Origin: Bombella saccharophila
GTDB lineage: Bacteria; Pseudomonadota; Alphaproteobacteria; Acetobacterales; Acetobacteraceae
Assembly (NCBI RefSeq): GCF_026385475.1
Contig: NZ_JANIDW010000002.1
Location: 248,001-312,000, forward strand
Direction: 5' to 3'
DNA: 64,000 nucleotides
In this document: positions 1-9,332 of the stretch, piece after piece
Numbering within the stretch: the stretch's first letter is position 1
How the letters are laid out: each line of letters starts with the position of its first letter
Notes under the pieces: model-generated
Database searches by the model: none
Seen by the model: only the letters and a program-made list of their open reading frames with translations
Told to the model about the DNA's origin: nothing
Translations under genes and position numbers: made by a program

Positions 1-183
1 TTTGACGTTGGGCTTGTCCGCGATGTTTTGGAATCGGACATGGAGAGCGTGATTAAAAGCTGCGGTAAAGATGCGCGCACAGCTTGCGGGGAGGGCGTGG
101 GGCAGGGTGATTCCCGGCTAGGTAAGATTTGCTCCCAGCTTGCAGAGATGGATATGGATAGCGAGGGGGATGACCTCCAATAA
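1..183 (+). CDS. C-terminal end of an unidentified protein (5' truncated)
   Basis: An open frame runs from the first base to a TAA at 181-183, giving 60 residues without an internal stop. The fragment holds three cysteines (one in SCGK, one in TACGEG, one in KICSQ) and ends in an acidic stretch, DMDSEGDDLQ. I do not recognise the family. Codon choice resembles the neighbouring genes, which is the main reason for calling it coding. It converges on ptrB, whose stop lies 27 bases away. Confidence 0.45.
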   Translation, partial: FDVGLVRDVLESDMESVIKSCGKDARTACGEGVGQGDSRLGKICSQLAEMDMDSEGDDLQ

Positions 184-209
184 GGCTCTCCCCCGCTTTA
201 ATGGAGGGG

Positions 210-2357
210 TTATGCGTTAGCGCGTTGGAGGCTCCATAATGCGAAGGCTTGCACGAGGGCGACTTCCTTCAAACGTGCAAACCGCCCGGAGGAGCCGCCA
301 TGGCCTGCCTCCATATTGATATGACAGAGGAAAGGCCCGCCCTTGGCTTCCTCTCGCAAACGGGCAATCCATTTTGCTGGCTCCCAATAGGTGACGCGTG
401 GGTCAGATAAACCCCCCATCGCCAGAATCGCCGGATAGGGGACAGGCCGGATGTTATCGTAAGGGGAATAGCTGGCGATGAGATCGTAAGCCTCTGGGTC
501 GGTGAGAGGATTACCCCATTCTGGCCATTCCGGCGGGGTGAGGGGGAGGGAGATGTCCGACATTGTGTTGAGCATATCCACAAAGGGCACTTGGGCCGCA
601 ATCCCGGCAAAAAGCTCCGGAGCCATATTGGCAATCGCCCCCATAAGCAGCCCCCCAGCAGAGCCCCCATGGGCGACAATGCGGCGTGGTGCGGTATAGC
701 CTTCATCAATCAAATAATGAGCAGAGCTGATGAAGTCGGTAAAGCTGTTGGTCTTTTTGGTGGCTCGCCCGTCTAGGAACCACCCCCATCCTTTCTCACT
801 GCCACCACGCACATGGGCTATAGCGTAAATGACTCCACGATCCACCAAGCTTAGCGCAGTGGTGGAGAAGCTGGCCTCCATAGAGATACCATAAGAGCCA
901 TAGCCATAGAGCAACATGGGGTTCTTCCCATTTAGCTCCGTGCCTTTTTTCATCAAGAGGGTGATGGGAACCAACGCGCCATCCTGTGCTTTAGCAAAAA
1001 GGCGGCGTGTTTCATAAGCGGCAGGGTCATGCCCGGAGGGGACCTCCCGCACTTTGCGGAGGGTCTTTTGCCCTGTCTGCATATCGTAATCATACCAATG
1101 GGCCGGTGTGGTGGGGGATTGGTAAATATAACGCAGAATAGGCACGTCATATTCCAACACCCCGAGGAGGCTGAGCGTATAGGCTGGCTCATCCATGCTG
1201 ATACGGCGTGCATGGGTGCGAATCGCCCCTTTATCAGCATCCTTATGGTCAAGGATGAAGATTTCCGTATTGCCATTGCGCCGTTCTATCCAAGCGAGAT
1301 GCTCGCGCCCTGTACTAACACCGAGGAGGAAATGGCCTTCCTCATAAGGGAGGAAGTTCCGCCAATGGCTCCGGTCTGGCGTGGCTTCTGGTGCGGTCAT
1401 GAGCTTGAAATCAACCGCCCCCCCTGCATTGGTGAGGATGATAAAACGGTCATTCCAATGGGTGAGGCTATAGCGTTCTCCCCGCACGAGGGGGGCGGCT
1501 AATTTTGGAGGGGCTGTTGGCTCCGCTGCGGGGATGAGGAGGGTCTCATTCGTATCATGGTCCCCGCGCTCGATGATAATCCATGCGCGGGAGGCACTCA
1601 CCCCAATGCTGAGGAAGAAACCGGGGTCGGTCTCATCAAAGACGAGCGTATCATCCCCCCCACGCAGGGGGCGGCGATAAATACGGGAGGGGCGGCCATT
1701 ATCATCGCGGTAAATCCAAAAGAGATATTGGCTATCCGGCGAAAGGGTGAAGCTGCCGGTACAGCTCTCCACCGCTGGGGCGCAGAGTGTCCCTGTGGAG
1801 AGGTCTTTGACCTGAATGCGATAGACCTCTGAGCCTTGTACATCCTCAGCATAGACGTAATAGCGGTGGTCTTCGGTATGGGCAGCTTGGGCGAGGCTGT
1901 AGAAGCTATGTTGAGCGGCAAGCTTGTTGACATCAAGGAGAATTTCTTCCGGCCCATCGGCCTCGTTAGTGCCAGCTTTGCGGGGGCGGCGGACATGGAG
2001 GGGATATTGGGCGTCTTTCTCAAAACGTAAGCTATATAGCCACGGGCCAGAGGGGAGCGGGACGGATTCTTCAGCAGGAGGAATCCGGCCGACCATCTCT
2101 TTAAAGAGGGCCTCTTGTAAGGGGACGGTCTCGGCCAGCATGGCCTTTGTATAGGCGTTTTCGTGCTCTAAATGGGTGCGGATATCATCGCGTAGAATGG
2201 AAGGGTCTCTTAAGACCTTCTGCCAGTTTTCATCTTTCATCCACGCGTAGGAATCCGTGCGGGTGCGGCCAAGCTGCTCTAGCACGATGGGGTTGCGCCG
2301 GGCGATGGGGGCCTTGGGCGTGGCGGTGGGAGCGGGGGTATGTGTATGTGCAGTCAT
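210..2357 (-). CDS. ptrB: oligopeptidase B (S9A serine peptidase)
   Basis: A 715-residue cytosolic prolyl-oligopeptidase-family enzyme that cleaves short peptides after basic residues. The N-terminal two thirds form the beta-propeller and the C-terminal third the alpha/beta hydrolase. The catalytic triad is visible: Ser566 in GGSAGG, Asp652 in GLSDPRV and His686 in EAGHGG. GYGSYG and HVRGGSEKGW are typical family blocks. Length fits oligopeptidase B (about 680-720). The start overlaps the pabC stop by 4 bases (ATGA type), so it is translated as the last gene of pabB-pabC-ptrB. Family assignment is firm; the physiological substrates are unknown. Confidence 0.93.
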   Translation of the reverse strand: MTAHTHTPAPTATPKAPIARRNPIVLEQLGRTRTDSYAWMKDENWQKVLRDPSILRDDIRTHLEHENAYTKAMLAETVPLQEALFKEMVGRIPPAEESVPLPSGPWLYSLRFEKDAQYPLHVRRPRKAGTNEADGPEEILLDVNKLAAQHSFYSLAQAAHTEDHRYYVYAEDVQGSEVYRIQVKDLSTGTLCAPAVESCTGSFTLSPDSQYLFWIYRDDNGRPSRIYRRPLRGGDDTLVFDETDPGFFLSIGVSASRAWIIIERGDHDTNETLLIPAAEPTAPPKLAAPLVRGERYSLTHWNDRFIILTNAGGAVDFKLMTAPEATPDRSHWRNFLPYEEGHFLLGVSTGREHLAWIERRNGNTEIFILDHKDADKGAIRTHARRISMDEPAYTLSLLGVLEYDVPILRYIYQSPTTPAHWYDYDMQTGQKTLRKVREVPSGHDPAAYETRRLFAKAQDGALVPITLLMKKGTELNGKNPMLLYGYGSYGISMEASFSTTALSLVDRGVIYAIAHVRGGSEKGWGWFLDGRATKKTNSFTDFISSAHYLIDEGYTAPRRIVAHGGSAGGLLMGAIANMAPELFAGIAAQVPFVDMLNTMSDISLPLTPPEWPEWGNPLTDPEAYDLIASYSPYDNIRPVPYPAILAMGGLSDPRVTYWEPAKWIARLREEAKGGPFLCHINMEAGHGGSSGRFARLKEVALVQAFALWSLQRANA

Positions 2358-3217
2358 GAGGCAGATGTGGCTGTTTGGGTGGGGGGATTCAAGATGGGAT
2401 GGTCATAGAGGATGCGCCGTAACTCTGCGCTGCGCTCTGGCTGAGGTGGCAGTGCATATCCCCCAATCGCGGCAATCGGGGTGAGGTTAAGGGCCGTGGC
2501 CAGCCATGCCCCTTGTAGAAGGGGAATGTCATTGTTGCTCAAAAGTTGCTCTTCACACATCCCAGCGGCGAGCAATCGTGCGCGCGTAATACCAGGGAGG
2601 ATGCCGGTGGAGAGGGGAGGTGTTACTAATCGTCCGTCTATCAAAGCTAGGAAGCTTGCCGCAGTGGCTTCGGTAATGGAGCCTTCATGGGTGAGCCAAA
2701 GCGCATCATCTGCCCCATGGTCTTGGGCTTCTAAACGGGCGAGGATGGCCGGTAATGCATTGAGTGATTTCACCCGATTCAACATAGAGTGAGGGTCCCG
2801 CCGCTGCGTGCTGATATGCAGGCGGATAGGCTGGGGTGGGTGTTGCAGTGGTGGGGCGGTTGTGATGAGCAAGGTCGGGTTTGGGTGAGCTGGTGGGGCT
2901 AAGCCCCGCGGGCCGGGGCCGCGTGTGAGCGTCAAGCGCACAGAGCCATGAGTGAGGTGGTTGGCCTCTATAAGTTGGTGGAGTGCCCTCTCAATAAGAG
3001 TGCGCTGAGGTGTGGGGATGTGCAATAGGCGGCAGCCTTCTTCTAGCCGGGTGAGGTGAGCCTCTAGTAAAGGCACGCGGTGATTATAAAGCTGCATGGT
3101 CTCAAAGAGCCCATCACCGAGGAGGTAGCCTCTGTCTTGGGCCATAATGGCCGGTTGGTCCGCTGGGTGGAGCGTGTCATTCAGCCAGAGATAAGGGGGG
3201 ATGACCTTATGAGCCAT
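2354..3217 (-). CDS. pabC: aminotransferase class IV, probable 4-amino-4-deoxychorismate lyase
   Basis: A 287-residue fold-type IV PLP enzyme. Typical blocks are DRGYLLGDGLFETM near residue 30, the lysine segment RVKSLNALP near 150 (Schiff-base Lys), and EGSITEATAAS near 180. The family also holds D-amino-acid and branched-chain transaminases. The position directly after pabB, with an 11-base overlap, argues for aminodeoxychorismate lyase, which releases pyruvate to give p-aminobenzoate for folate. The ATG lies inside the last codons of pabB, which suggests translational coupling. Function rests mostly on this neighbourhood. Confidence 0.82.
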   Translation of the reverse strand: MAHKVIPPYLWLNDTLHPADQPAIMAQDRGYLLGDGLFETMQLYNHRVPLLEAHLTRLEEGCRLLHIPTPQRTLIERALHQLIEANHLTHGSVRLTLTRGPGPRGLAPPAHPNPTLLITTAPPLQHPPQPIRLHISTQRRDPHSMLNRVKSLNALPAILARLEAQDHGADDALWLTHEGSITEATAASFLALIDGRLVTPPLSTGILPGITRARLLAAGMCEEQLLSNNDIPLLQGAWLATALNLTPIAAIGGYALPPQPERSAELRRILYDHPILNPPTQTATSAS

Positions 3218-4541
3218 AATGGCGAAGCACCTTTAAAAGAGGCGCGGCTTTGAGGCACATTTCCTCATATTCGCGCTCTGGGTGGGAGGGATATGTGATG
3301 CCCCCACCAGCCCCGATGGCAAGGGTCTTGGCTGTTACGCTGATACTGCGGATGATAACGGCACTATCAAGCGTGCCGTCCCATCCGAGGCGGAAAAGCG
3401 TCCCACAATAGGCCCCGCGTGCGGAGGTCTCGACCTCATCAATAATCTCCATAGCCCGATATTTTGGGGCCCCGGTGACGGAGCCGGGCGGTATTGTGGC
3501 GGCGAGGAGGTCCGCTGCATCCAACCCCGGTCTGAGCCGCCCTTGCACGCTAGAGACAAGATGATGCACATGGGCAAACGCCTCGACCGCAAAAAGCTGC
3601 GGCACGGTGACGCTGCCAAGCTGGCAGACTTGCCCAATATCATGGCGCATCAGGTCGGTAATCATGAGGTTTTCCGCCCGCTCTTTCTCATCATGGCGGA
3701 GAGCCTCTTTGAAAGCGTCATTCTGTTGTGGGTCTGGGCTGATGGGGCAGGTGCCTTTAATGGGCCGTGTCTCAATCATGCCCTCGGCATCAAGGGCGAT
3801 AAACCGCTCAACTGAGGCACTGAGCAGCGTAAAATCCGGTGTATGAAACCACGCCCCAAAGGGGGCAGGGCATTGGGTGCGGAGTTGCTCATATAAAAGT
3901 GGGAGGTCCAACCCTGCGGGGCGGTCAGCATACCAGCGCATAGTGAGGTTCGCTTGGAAGATATCGCCGGCTGCAATGTAACGCCGCATAGTTTGTACAG
4001 CCTCTTGCCAGTGTGAGGCATTTTGCGTGGCATGAGGGGTGAGATGTGGTGTTAGGGCGGGTTTATGCGTTGGGGTGGGCATAGCGGGGGGAGGGAGCCC
4101 TTCCGCGCTGACCCACCATAATTTTTGTGCGCGCCGGTCAAAGAGGAAGAAATCCCGGCAGGCAAGGGCTGTTAAGGCGGGGCATTCTGTTTGATGGCGG
4201 GAGGTTAGACCTGCATAGCGCATACCCGCCTCATAGCTGAGCATACCAATCACCCCACCCAGAAAGGGCAGAGCGTCATCCATAGGCTCTAACGGTGTAG
4301 CGGGGGCATGAGTGGTGAGGAACTGGCGTAATATTTGGGGAAACTGGTGTATCTCTGCCAAAGGCAGGGTGAGATGAGCCACCGGGCGGGGGCAAAGCAA
4401 GCTCCAACGATGGCGGTCTTGTGTGGCAGGGCCGCCACTATCGAGAAAAACGGAATGTTCTGTCGTGCGGCAGAGGGGGAAAAATGCCGCAGGCGGCTGC
4501 CATGGGAGGGGTGTGATAAAGGGGGCAGCAGGGTGGCTCAT
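3207..4541 (-). CDS. pabB: aminodeoxychorismate synthase component I
   Basis: A 444-residue chorismate-binding enzyme that aminates chorismate to 4-amino-4-deoxychorismate in folate synthesis. The core motifs are ETRPIKGTCP, NLMITDLMRHDIGQV, HHLVSSVQGRL, and PPGSVTGAPK near the C-terminus. The Lys in PIKGT is the residue that separates PabB from anthranilate synthase (PIAGT), so TrpE is unlikely. The glutamine amidotransferase partner PabA is not in the window. It heads an operon with pabC and ptrB and is divergent from gyrA across a 111-base gap. No convincing Shine-Dalgarno precedes the ATG. Confidence 0.9.
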   Translation of the reverse strand: MSHPAAPFITPLPWQPPAAFFPLCRTTEHSVFLDSGGPATQDRHRWSLLCPRPVAHLTLPLAEIHQFPQILRQFLTTHAPATPLEPMDDALPFLGGVIGMLSYEAGMRYAGLTSRHQTECPALTALACRDFFLFDRRAQKLWWVSAEGLPPPAMPTPTHKPALTPHLTPHATQNASHWQEAVQTMRRYIAAGDIFQANLTMRWYADRPAGLDLPLLYEQLRTQCPAPFGAWFHTPDFTLLSASVERFIALDAEGMIETRPIKGTCPISPDPQQNDAFKEALRHDEKERAENLMITDLMRHDIGQVCQLGSVTVPQLFAVEAFAHVHHLVSSVQGRLRPGLDAADLLAATIPPGSVTGAPKYRAMEIIDEVETSARGAYCGTLFRLGWDGTLDSAVIIRSISVTAKTLAIGAGGGITYPSHPEREYEEMCLKAAPLLKVLRHYGS

Positions 4542-4652
4542 AAGGGTAAAAAGAGCGCGATAAAAGAGGATGGACGGAACAAACTAGGAACTCTCGGTAG
4601 AATAGGCTATGCTAGGGACCCTAACCATTTATAGAAAATAGGTTGATTTGTC

Positions 4653-7469
4653 TTGAGCGAGCCGCACGATATTTTACCCTCCGACCGTCTCCCAGTAACG
4701 ATTGAGGAGGAAATGCGCTCCTCTTACCTGGCTTATGCGATGTCGGTGATCGTCTCCCGCGCTTTGCCAGATGTGCGCGATGGGTTGAAGCCTGTGCATC
4801 GCCGTATTTTGTACGCTATGCGAGAGAGCGGCTTTACGGCGGATAAGCCTTATCGTAAATCGGCCCGCGCGGTCGGTGACGTGATGGGTAAATATCACCC
4901 TCATGGTGATAGCTCCATTTATGATGCTATGGTCCGCATGGCGCAATCATGGTCCATGCGTGTGCGGCTTGTGGATGGGCAGGGTAATTTTGGCTCTGTC
5001 GATGGGGATAGCCCTGCGGCTATGCGCTATACCGAGGCCCGCTTAGCAAAATCAGCCTCCTTTTTGCTGGATGATATTGACCGCGATACGGTTGCCTTCC
5101 AGCCTAATTATGATGAGAGCGAGCAAGAGCCGCAGGTTCTTCCGGCTGCCTTCCCGAATCTTTTAGTTAATGGGGCATCCGGTATTGCGGTGGGTATGGC
5201 GACGAACATCCCACCCCATAATCCGGGCGAGGTGATTGATGCTGTCCTAGCCCTTATTGCTAACCCGGATATGACGCTTGAAGACCTCATGCAGATTGTC
5301 CCGGGGCCGGACTTCCCAACGGGGGGAATTATTATGGGCCGCCGGGGTATCCGGCAGGCTTATGAGACAGGCCGTGGCTCTATCCCTGTGCGTGCCCGTG
5401 CTGAGATTGAGGAAATCCGTAAAGACCGTTTTGCCATTGTGGTGACAGAGATTCCTTATCAGGTCAATAAAGCGACGTTGCAGGAGAAGATTGCCGACCT
5501 TGTCCGCTCTAAGGATATTGAAGGCATTTCCGACATCCGCGATGAGAGTGATCGCTCCGGTATGCGGGTGGTGATTGAGCTAAAGCGTGATGCTACGCCG
5601 GAAGTGGTGTTGAATCAGCTTTATCGCTTTACGCAGCTTCAGACGAGTTTTAGCGTGAATATGCTGGCTCTGGATGAAGGCCGCCCCCGTACGATGGGGC
5701 TGCGCGATGTGTTGGATGCGTTTATTCGCTTCCGTGAGGATGTGATTCTCCGCCGGGCGCGGTTCGATTTGAATAAAGCGCGCGACCGTGGGCATTTGCT
5801 CGTTGGTCTGGTGCTGGCTGTGGCGAATATTGATGAGGTCATTGCCCTCATCCGCTCCGCACCAGATGCCGCTACAGCGCGTGAGCAGCTCATGACGCGT
5901 ACATGGCCCGCTGCGGATGTAGAGCCGTTGCTGGAATTGATCCATGATGAAGGCAATGTGATTATTGATGGCCGCGTCCATCTTACCGAGGCACAGGCGC
6001 GCGGTATTTTGGAGCTGCGTCTCCAACGCTTAACAGGGCTTGAGCGGGAGAAGATTCAGGGTGAGTTGGCAGAGGTCAGCCAGCGCATTACGGAATTGTT
6101 GGAGATTATCGGCAGCCATGTCCGCCGTATGGAAGTCATGCGGGAGGAACTTCAGGCCGCACGCGCTGCTCTGGCAGACCCGCGTTGTACGGAAATCTCC
6201 GATGCGCTGGGTGATCAGTCCGATGAGAGCCTGATTGAGCCGGGCCAGATGGTTGTGACCATCACGCGCGATGGCTTTATTAAGCGGACCCCGCTTGATT
6301 TATTCCGTTCGCAGAATCGTGGTGGGCGTGGGCGTACGGCAGCAGGGCGGCGTGGTGATGATATCGTCATCCGCAGCTTTAATGCCCATACTCATCAATG
6401 GGTGTTGTTCTTCTCCTCTGGCGGGAAGGCGTATCGGATGAAGGTCTGGCATTTGCCAGAGGCAGCCCCAACCGCTAAAGGCCGCGCTTTGGTGAATCTG
6501 CTGCCAGAATTGGGCGAGGATACTATCACTGCCGTGCTGCCGTTGCCGCAAGATGAGGAGCTGTGGGATGATTTGCATCTCGTCTTTGCCACAGCAAGCG
6601 GGAATGTGCGGCGTAACCGGTTAAGTGACTTCCGCAATATTCGTTCCTCTGGTCTTATCGCGATGAAGCTGGATGAAAATGACCAGCTCATTGGCGTGGC
6701 AACATGCCGGGAGGGGCAGGATGTCTTCCTTGCTACGCGTAATGCGCGTGCGATTCGCTTCCATATCACCGATGATGTGCTGCGTGTTTTTGCAGGGCGT
6801 GGCAGCACCGGTGTGCGGGGTATTCGCCTCGCTGATGGGGATAAGGTGGTCTCTCTGGCCGTATTGAATCACGTTGAGGCAAGCGTGGAGGAGCGTGCTG
6901 CTTATCTCCGCGCCGCAAATGCACATCGCCGCGTCCTTGCCGCTCAATCGGGGGATGAGACCCTTGAGGAGGATATTGATGAGAGCAGCGATGTCGCCTC
7001 TGATGAAGAAGGGCTAGAGGGGATTCTCGCTGATAGCCCACTGAGTGAGGAACGCTATGCCGCGCTTGAGGCGCAGGAGCAAATCCTTCTCACTGTGACA
7101 GATACAGGCTTTGGGCGGCGGTCCTCCGCGTATGATTATCGCGTCTCCGGCCGTGGGGGGCAGGGCATTAATAACATGACCTTCTCCAATGCGCGCCGTG
7201 GTCGTGAGGTGGTCGGCACGCTTGTAACGCTAGATGGTACAGATGTGATGATGGTGACCGATACAGGCCGTCTTATCCGTCTGCCAGTGGAGCAAGTGCG
7301 CGTGATGTCCCGTCAGGCAGGGGGGGTAACGCTCTTCCGTGTCGATGGGGATGAGCGCATCATCAGCGTATTCCCCGTGATGGAGGAGGAGACTGAGGAG
7401 GCTGAATCGTCTGCCGAAGGTGAGGCCGAAACGGCTGAAGCCGCTACGGATGATAAAACGGATGACTAA
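4653..7469 (+). CDS. gyrA: DNA gyrase subunit A
   Basis: Type II topoisomerase subunit that breaks and rejoins DNA and wraps it for negative supercoiling. The start is a TTG at 4653: it gives the expected N-terminus (MSEPHD, then [20 protein letters not shown]), and no ATG upstream fits. The catalytic tyrosine is Tyr126 in AAMRYTEAR. The quinolone region reads [10 protein letters not shown] with Ser87 and Asp91, the unsubstituted residues. The C-terminal domain has a GyrA-box variant, QNRGGRG. Compared with the E. coli enzyme there is an acidic insertion around residues 750-800 and an acidic Glu/Asp-rich tail, common in alphaproteobacteria. The end overlaps coaD by 8 bases. Confidence 0.97.
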   Translation: MSEPHDILPSDRLPVTIEEEMRSSYLAYAMSVIVSRALPDVRDGLKPVHRRILYAMRESGFTADKPYRKSARAVGDVMGKYHPHGDSSIYDAMVRMAQSWSMRVRLVDGQGNFGSVDGDSPAAMRYTEARLAKSASFLLDDIDRDTVAFQPNYDESEQEPQVLPAAFPNLLVNGASGIAVGMATNIPPHNPGEVIDAVLALIANPDMTLEDLMQIVPGPDFPTGGIIMGRRGIRQAYETGRGSIPVRARAEIEEIRKDRFAIVVTEIPYQVNKATLQEKIADLVRSKDIEGISDIRDESDRSGMRVVIELKRDATPEVVLNQLYRFTQLQTSFSVNMLALDEGRPRTMGLRDVLDAFIRFREDVILRRARFDLNKARDRGHLLVGLVLAVANIDEVIALIRSAPDAATAREQLMTRTWPAADVEPLLELIHDEGNVIIDGRVHLTEAQARGILELRLQRLTGLEREKIQGELAEVSQRITELLEIIGSHVRRMEVMREELQAARAALADPRCTEISDALGDQSDESLIEPGQMVVTITRDGFIKRTPLDLFRSQNRGGRGRTAAGRRGDDIVIRSFNAHTHQWVLFFSSGGKAYRMKVWHLPEAAPTAKGRALVNLLPELGEDTITAVLPLPQDEELWDDLHLVFATASGNVRRNRLSDFRNIRSSGLIAMKLDENDQLIGVATCREGQDVFLATRNARAIRFHITDDVLRVFAGRGSTGVRGIRLADGDKVVSLAVLNHVEASVEERAAYLRAANAHRRVLAAQSGDETLEEDIDESSDVASDEEGLEGILADSPLSEERYAALEAQEQILLTVTDTGFGRRSSAYDYRVSGRGGQGINNMTFSNARRGREVVGTLVTLDGTDVMMVTDTGRLIRLPVEQVRVMSRQAGGVTLFRVDGDERIISVFPVMEEETEEAESSAEGEAETAEAATDDKTDD

Positions 7470-7962
7470 CCCGCGCATCGGTTTCTACCCCGGTACGTTT
7501 GACCCTATCACATTCGGGCATCTGGATGTGATTGACCGGGCGGCGGTGTTGTTCGATCATGTTGTGGTTGGTGTGGCGATTAACGATGCTAAGGCACCGC
7601 TTTTAGGCTTTGAGGAGCGGCGCGGCCTTGTAGAGCAAGAGATTGCTAGCCTACCGCACCGGGATCGCATCTCTGTTACAGGCTTTGATACGCTCTTAGT
7701 TGATGCAGTTAGGCAAGCTGGGGCGGGGACGGTTATTCGTGGGTTGCGCTCTGCGGGGGATTTTGACTTTGAGACTCAGCTCTCTGGTGCGTTACGGCGT
7801 TTAGCCCCGGAGATTGAGACGGTCTTTTTGCTGGCCTCAGAGAATCACCGTACAACCGCAAGCCGGATTGTGAAGGAGATTGCCCGCCTAGGGGGGGATA
7901 TTTCCCCCTTTGTCAGTGACAGGACAGCTCGTCACTTGCGGGGTAAATTAGCAGGAGGATAA
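7462..7962 (+). CDS. coaD: phosphopantetheine adenylyltransferase
   Basis: A 166-residue enzyme that adenylylates 4'-phosphopantetheine to dephospho-CoA. It carries the nucleotidyltransferase motif [13 protein letters not shown] near the N-terminus (T/HxGH type) and the C-terminal block [16 protein letters not shown]. The chosen ATG lies inside the gyrA 3' end (8-base overlap). The open frame extends 14 codons further upstream, but those encode a basic peptide that does not belong to the family. The gene is probably translationally coupled to gyrA and followed 4 bases later by the cyclophilin gene. Confidence 0.95.
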   Translation: MTNPRIGFYPGTFDPITFGHLDVIDRAAVLFDHVVVGVAINDAKAPLLGFEERRGLVEQEIASLPHRDRISVTGFDTLLVDAVRQAGAGTVIRGLRSAGDFDFETQLSGALRRLAPEIETVFLLASENHRTTASRIVKEIARLGGDISPFVSDRTARHLRGKLAGG

Positions 7963-7966
7963 TGAG

Positions 7967-8563
7967 ATGAAACGGCGGCATTTCGTCACCGCTTTAACAG
8001 CCTTATGCGCGGCTGGCGGAAGCTTGGCACAAGCTTGGGCTAGTGAGCAGGCTGATAGTGATAATTTAGGAGAGGGTACAACCATGACAGAGACAACAAA
8101 CGGGCATAAATTGGTTTTGGAATTAAAGGACGGCAAGGTTGTCATCGCGCTGCGTCCAGACCTCGCCCCTAAAGCGGTGGAGCGTTTGGAGACCTTGGCG
8201 AATGAGGGCTTTTATAATGGTGTGAAGTTCCACCGTGTGATTGAAGGCTTCATGGCGCAGACAGGCGACCCCACAGGGACGGGGACAGGCGGTAGCCAAT
8301 ATCCCGACCTGCCAGCAGAGTTTAGCCAAACGGCCGTGTTCGACCGTGGGACAGTGGGCATGGCCCGTACTATGGACCCGAACTCCGCTAACAGCCAGTT
8401 CTTCATCATGTTTGATCGCGTTCCGTCTTTGGATGGCCAATATACAATTGTTGGTCAGGTCATTGAGGGGATGGAGGCTGTCGATAAGGTCAAACGTGGG
8501 GCTGGTGCCTCTGGCATGGTGCAGAATCCGGACCACATCATTAAGGCTTATGTCGAGAAGTAA
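7967..8563 (+). CDS. cyclophilin-type peptidyl-prolyl isomerase with Tat-like export signal
   Basis: A 198-residue protein. Residues 1-26 look like a twin-arginine-type signal (MKRRHFVTAL, then a hydrophobic stretch ending AQAWA). The cyclophilin domain follows from about residue 48, with KFHRVIEGFMAQTGD, MARTMDPNSANSQFFI and the C-terminal GMEAVDKV. It catalyses cis-trans isomerisation of Xaa-Pro bonds. GGAGG precedes the first ATG at good spacing. A second in-frame ATG at 8084 (Met40) has its own AGGAGAGG 9 bases upstream and would give a 159-residue cytosolic form, so the gene may make two products. It forms a run with gyrA and coaD. Confidence 0.9.
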   Translation: MKRRHFVTALTALCAAGGSLAQAWASEQADSDNLGEGTTMTETTNGHKLVLELKDGKVVIALRPDLAPKAVERLETLANEGFYNGVKFHRVIEGFMAQTGDPTGTGTGGSQYPDLPAEFSQTAVFDRGTVGMARTMDPNSANSQFFIMFDRVPSLDGQYTIVGQVIEGMEAVDKVKRGAGASGMVQNPDHIIKAYVEK

Positions 8564-8584
8564 GCTGTAAGGTGGAATATGGCG

Positions 8585-8684
8585 TTTCTTCTCCTGTAAG
8601 GGGTATCCCCGTTTTAAGCAGGAGAAGAAAATTGCTGCGCTGGCGTCTTTCTCCCCTAAGCGGGGTTGACGCCCCCTAGGGGAG
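8585..8684 (+). terminator. two adjacent inverted repeats between the cyclophilin gene and the tRNAs
   Basis: The first repeat has perfect 12-base arms, TTTCTTCTCCTG (8585-8596) and CAGGAGAAGAAA (8619-8630), with an inner GGGGTATCCCC hairpin. The second has 8-base arms, CTCCCCTA (8651-8658) and TAGGGGAG (8677-8684), with further G/C pairing inside. Neither is followed by a clear U-run, so they may be factor-dependent terminators or stable 3' ends rather than classical intrinsic terminators. Confidence 0.5.
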
Positions 8685-8706
8685 CGGGTAGATAGCCTCC
8701 TCAAGT

Positions 8707-8782
8707 GAACCGGTAGCTCAGTTGGTAGAGCATTCGACTTTTAATCGAATGGTCCTGGGTTCGAGTCCCAGCCGGTTCACCA
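8707..8782 (+). tRNA. tRNA-Lys(UUU)
   Basis: A full cloverleaf of 76 nt: acceptor GAACCGG pairs with CCGGTTC, the D-arm is GCTCAGTTGGTAGAGC, and the T-arm carries GGTTCGAGTCC. The anticodon stem TTCGA/TCGAA encloses CTTTTAA, giving anticodon TTT. The 3' CCA is encoded. Confidence 0.96.
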
Positions 8783-8799
8783 TGCGTGCAAATGGGTAT

Positions 8800-8886
8800 G
8801 CCCAGATGGCGGAATTGGTAGACGCGCAGGCTTCAGGTGCCTGTGTCCGCAAGGACGTGGAAGTTCGAGTCTTCTTCTGGGCACCA
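8800..8886 (+). tRNA. tRNA-Leu(CAG)
   Basis: An 87-nt class II tRNA with a long variable arm (GTGTCCGCAAGGACG region). Acceptor GCCCAGA pairs with TCTGGGC and CCA is encoded. The anticodon loop TTCAGGT gives CAG. It lies 17 nt after tRNA-Lys and is probably co-transcribed. Confidence 0.95.
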
Positions 8887-9332
8887 ATCTTGTGATGATG
8901 AGTGCTTTAAAAGCAATCATTATATGGTTTCCATAAAAGTGATTTATTGATGAGATGCAGCACCTAACTGAGGTGTTTTGACCTGTTCTATTCTAATAGA
9001 GATTAAGAACTTCTTTCAAGAAACGATTTATTAAGGCGATTGTGCAGTCTTTTTAGGTCTATTGCGAAGAGATTGTGCGATGCGTTTGCGGTATCGTGCA
9101 TCTTATTGGAGTTTTTTTGTACTGTTTTTCTTGTAAAGATGTATGCTTTCTTCTATAAGAAAAAACCGGCAGAAAACAAATTGTTTTATAAGAGTTATTG
9201 AAAATAACGATTTACTTGCCTTACCCCTTCCCGATAATATAACTGTGCGATGTGTGACAGTGATGCATCTGCCATGCAACAGCTTGTTGTACGTGGTTTG
9301 TTGCCGTTACGCACTCTAGCGAGTCCTCATCC
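8887..9332. other. AT-rich intergenic region upstream of katG (446 bases)
   Basis: No open frame of interest is seen. The region is AT-rich and holds scattered regulatory-looking elements: an inverted repeat GTTATT/AATAAC at 9194-9208, a palindrome TTCTT-TC-AAGAA at 9011-9022, and two near-identical 12-mers TGTGCGATGYGT at 9074-9085 and 9244-9255. It probably holds the tRNA 3' end and the katG control region. Confidence 0.6.
9211..9240 (+). promoter_or_regulatory. candidate katG promoter
   Basis: TTTACT (9211-9216) and TAATAT (9235-9240) are separated by 18 bases, each matching the sigma-70 consensus at four of six positions. The GTTATTGAAAATAAC inverted repeat ends just upstream of the -35, where an activator such as OxyR could sit, but I cannot show that it is an OxyR site. 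Confidence 0.35.

Noticed and set aside
2481-2792. Plus-strand open frames over pabC, pabB and ptrB
   Set aside because: They lie entirely inside well-supported minus-strand genes and have no family features.
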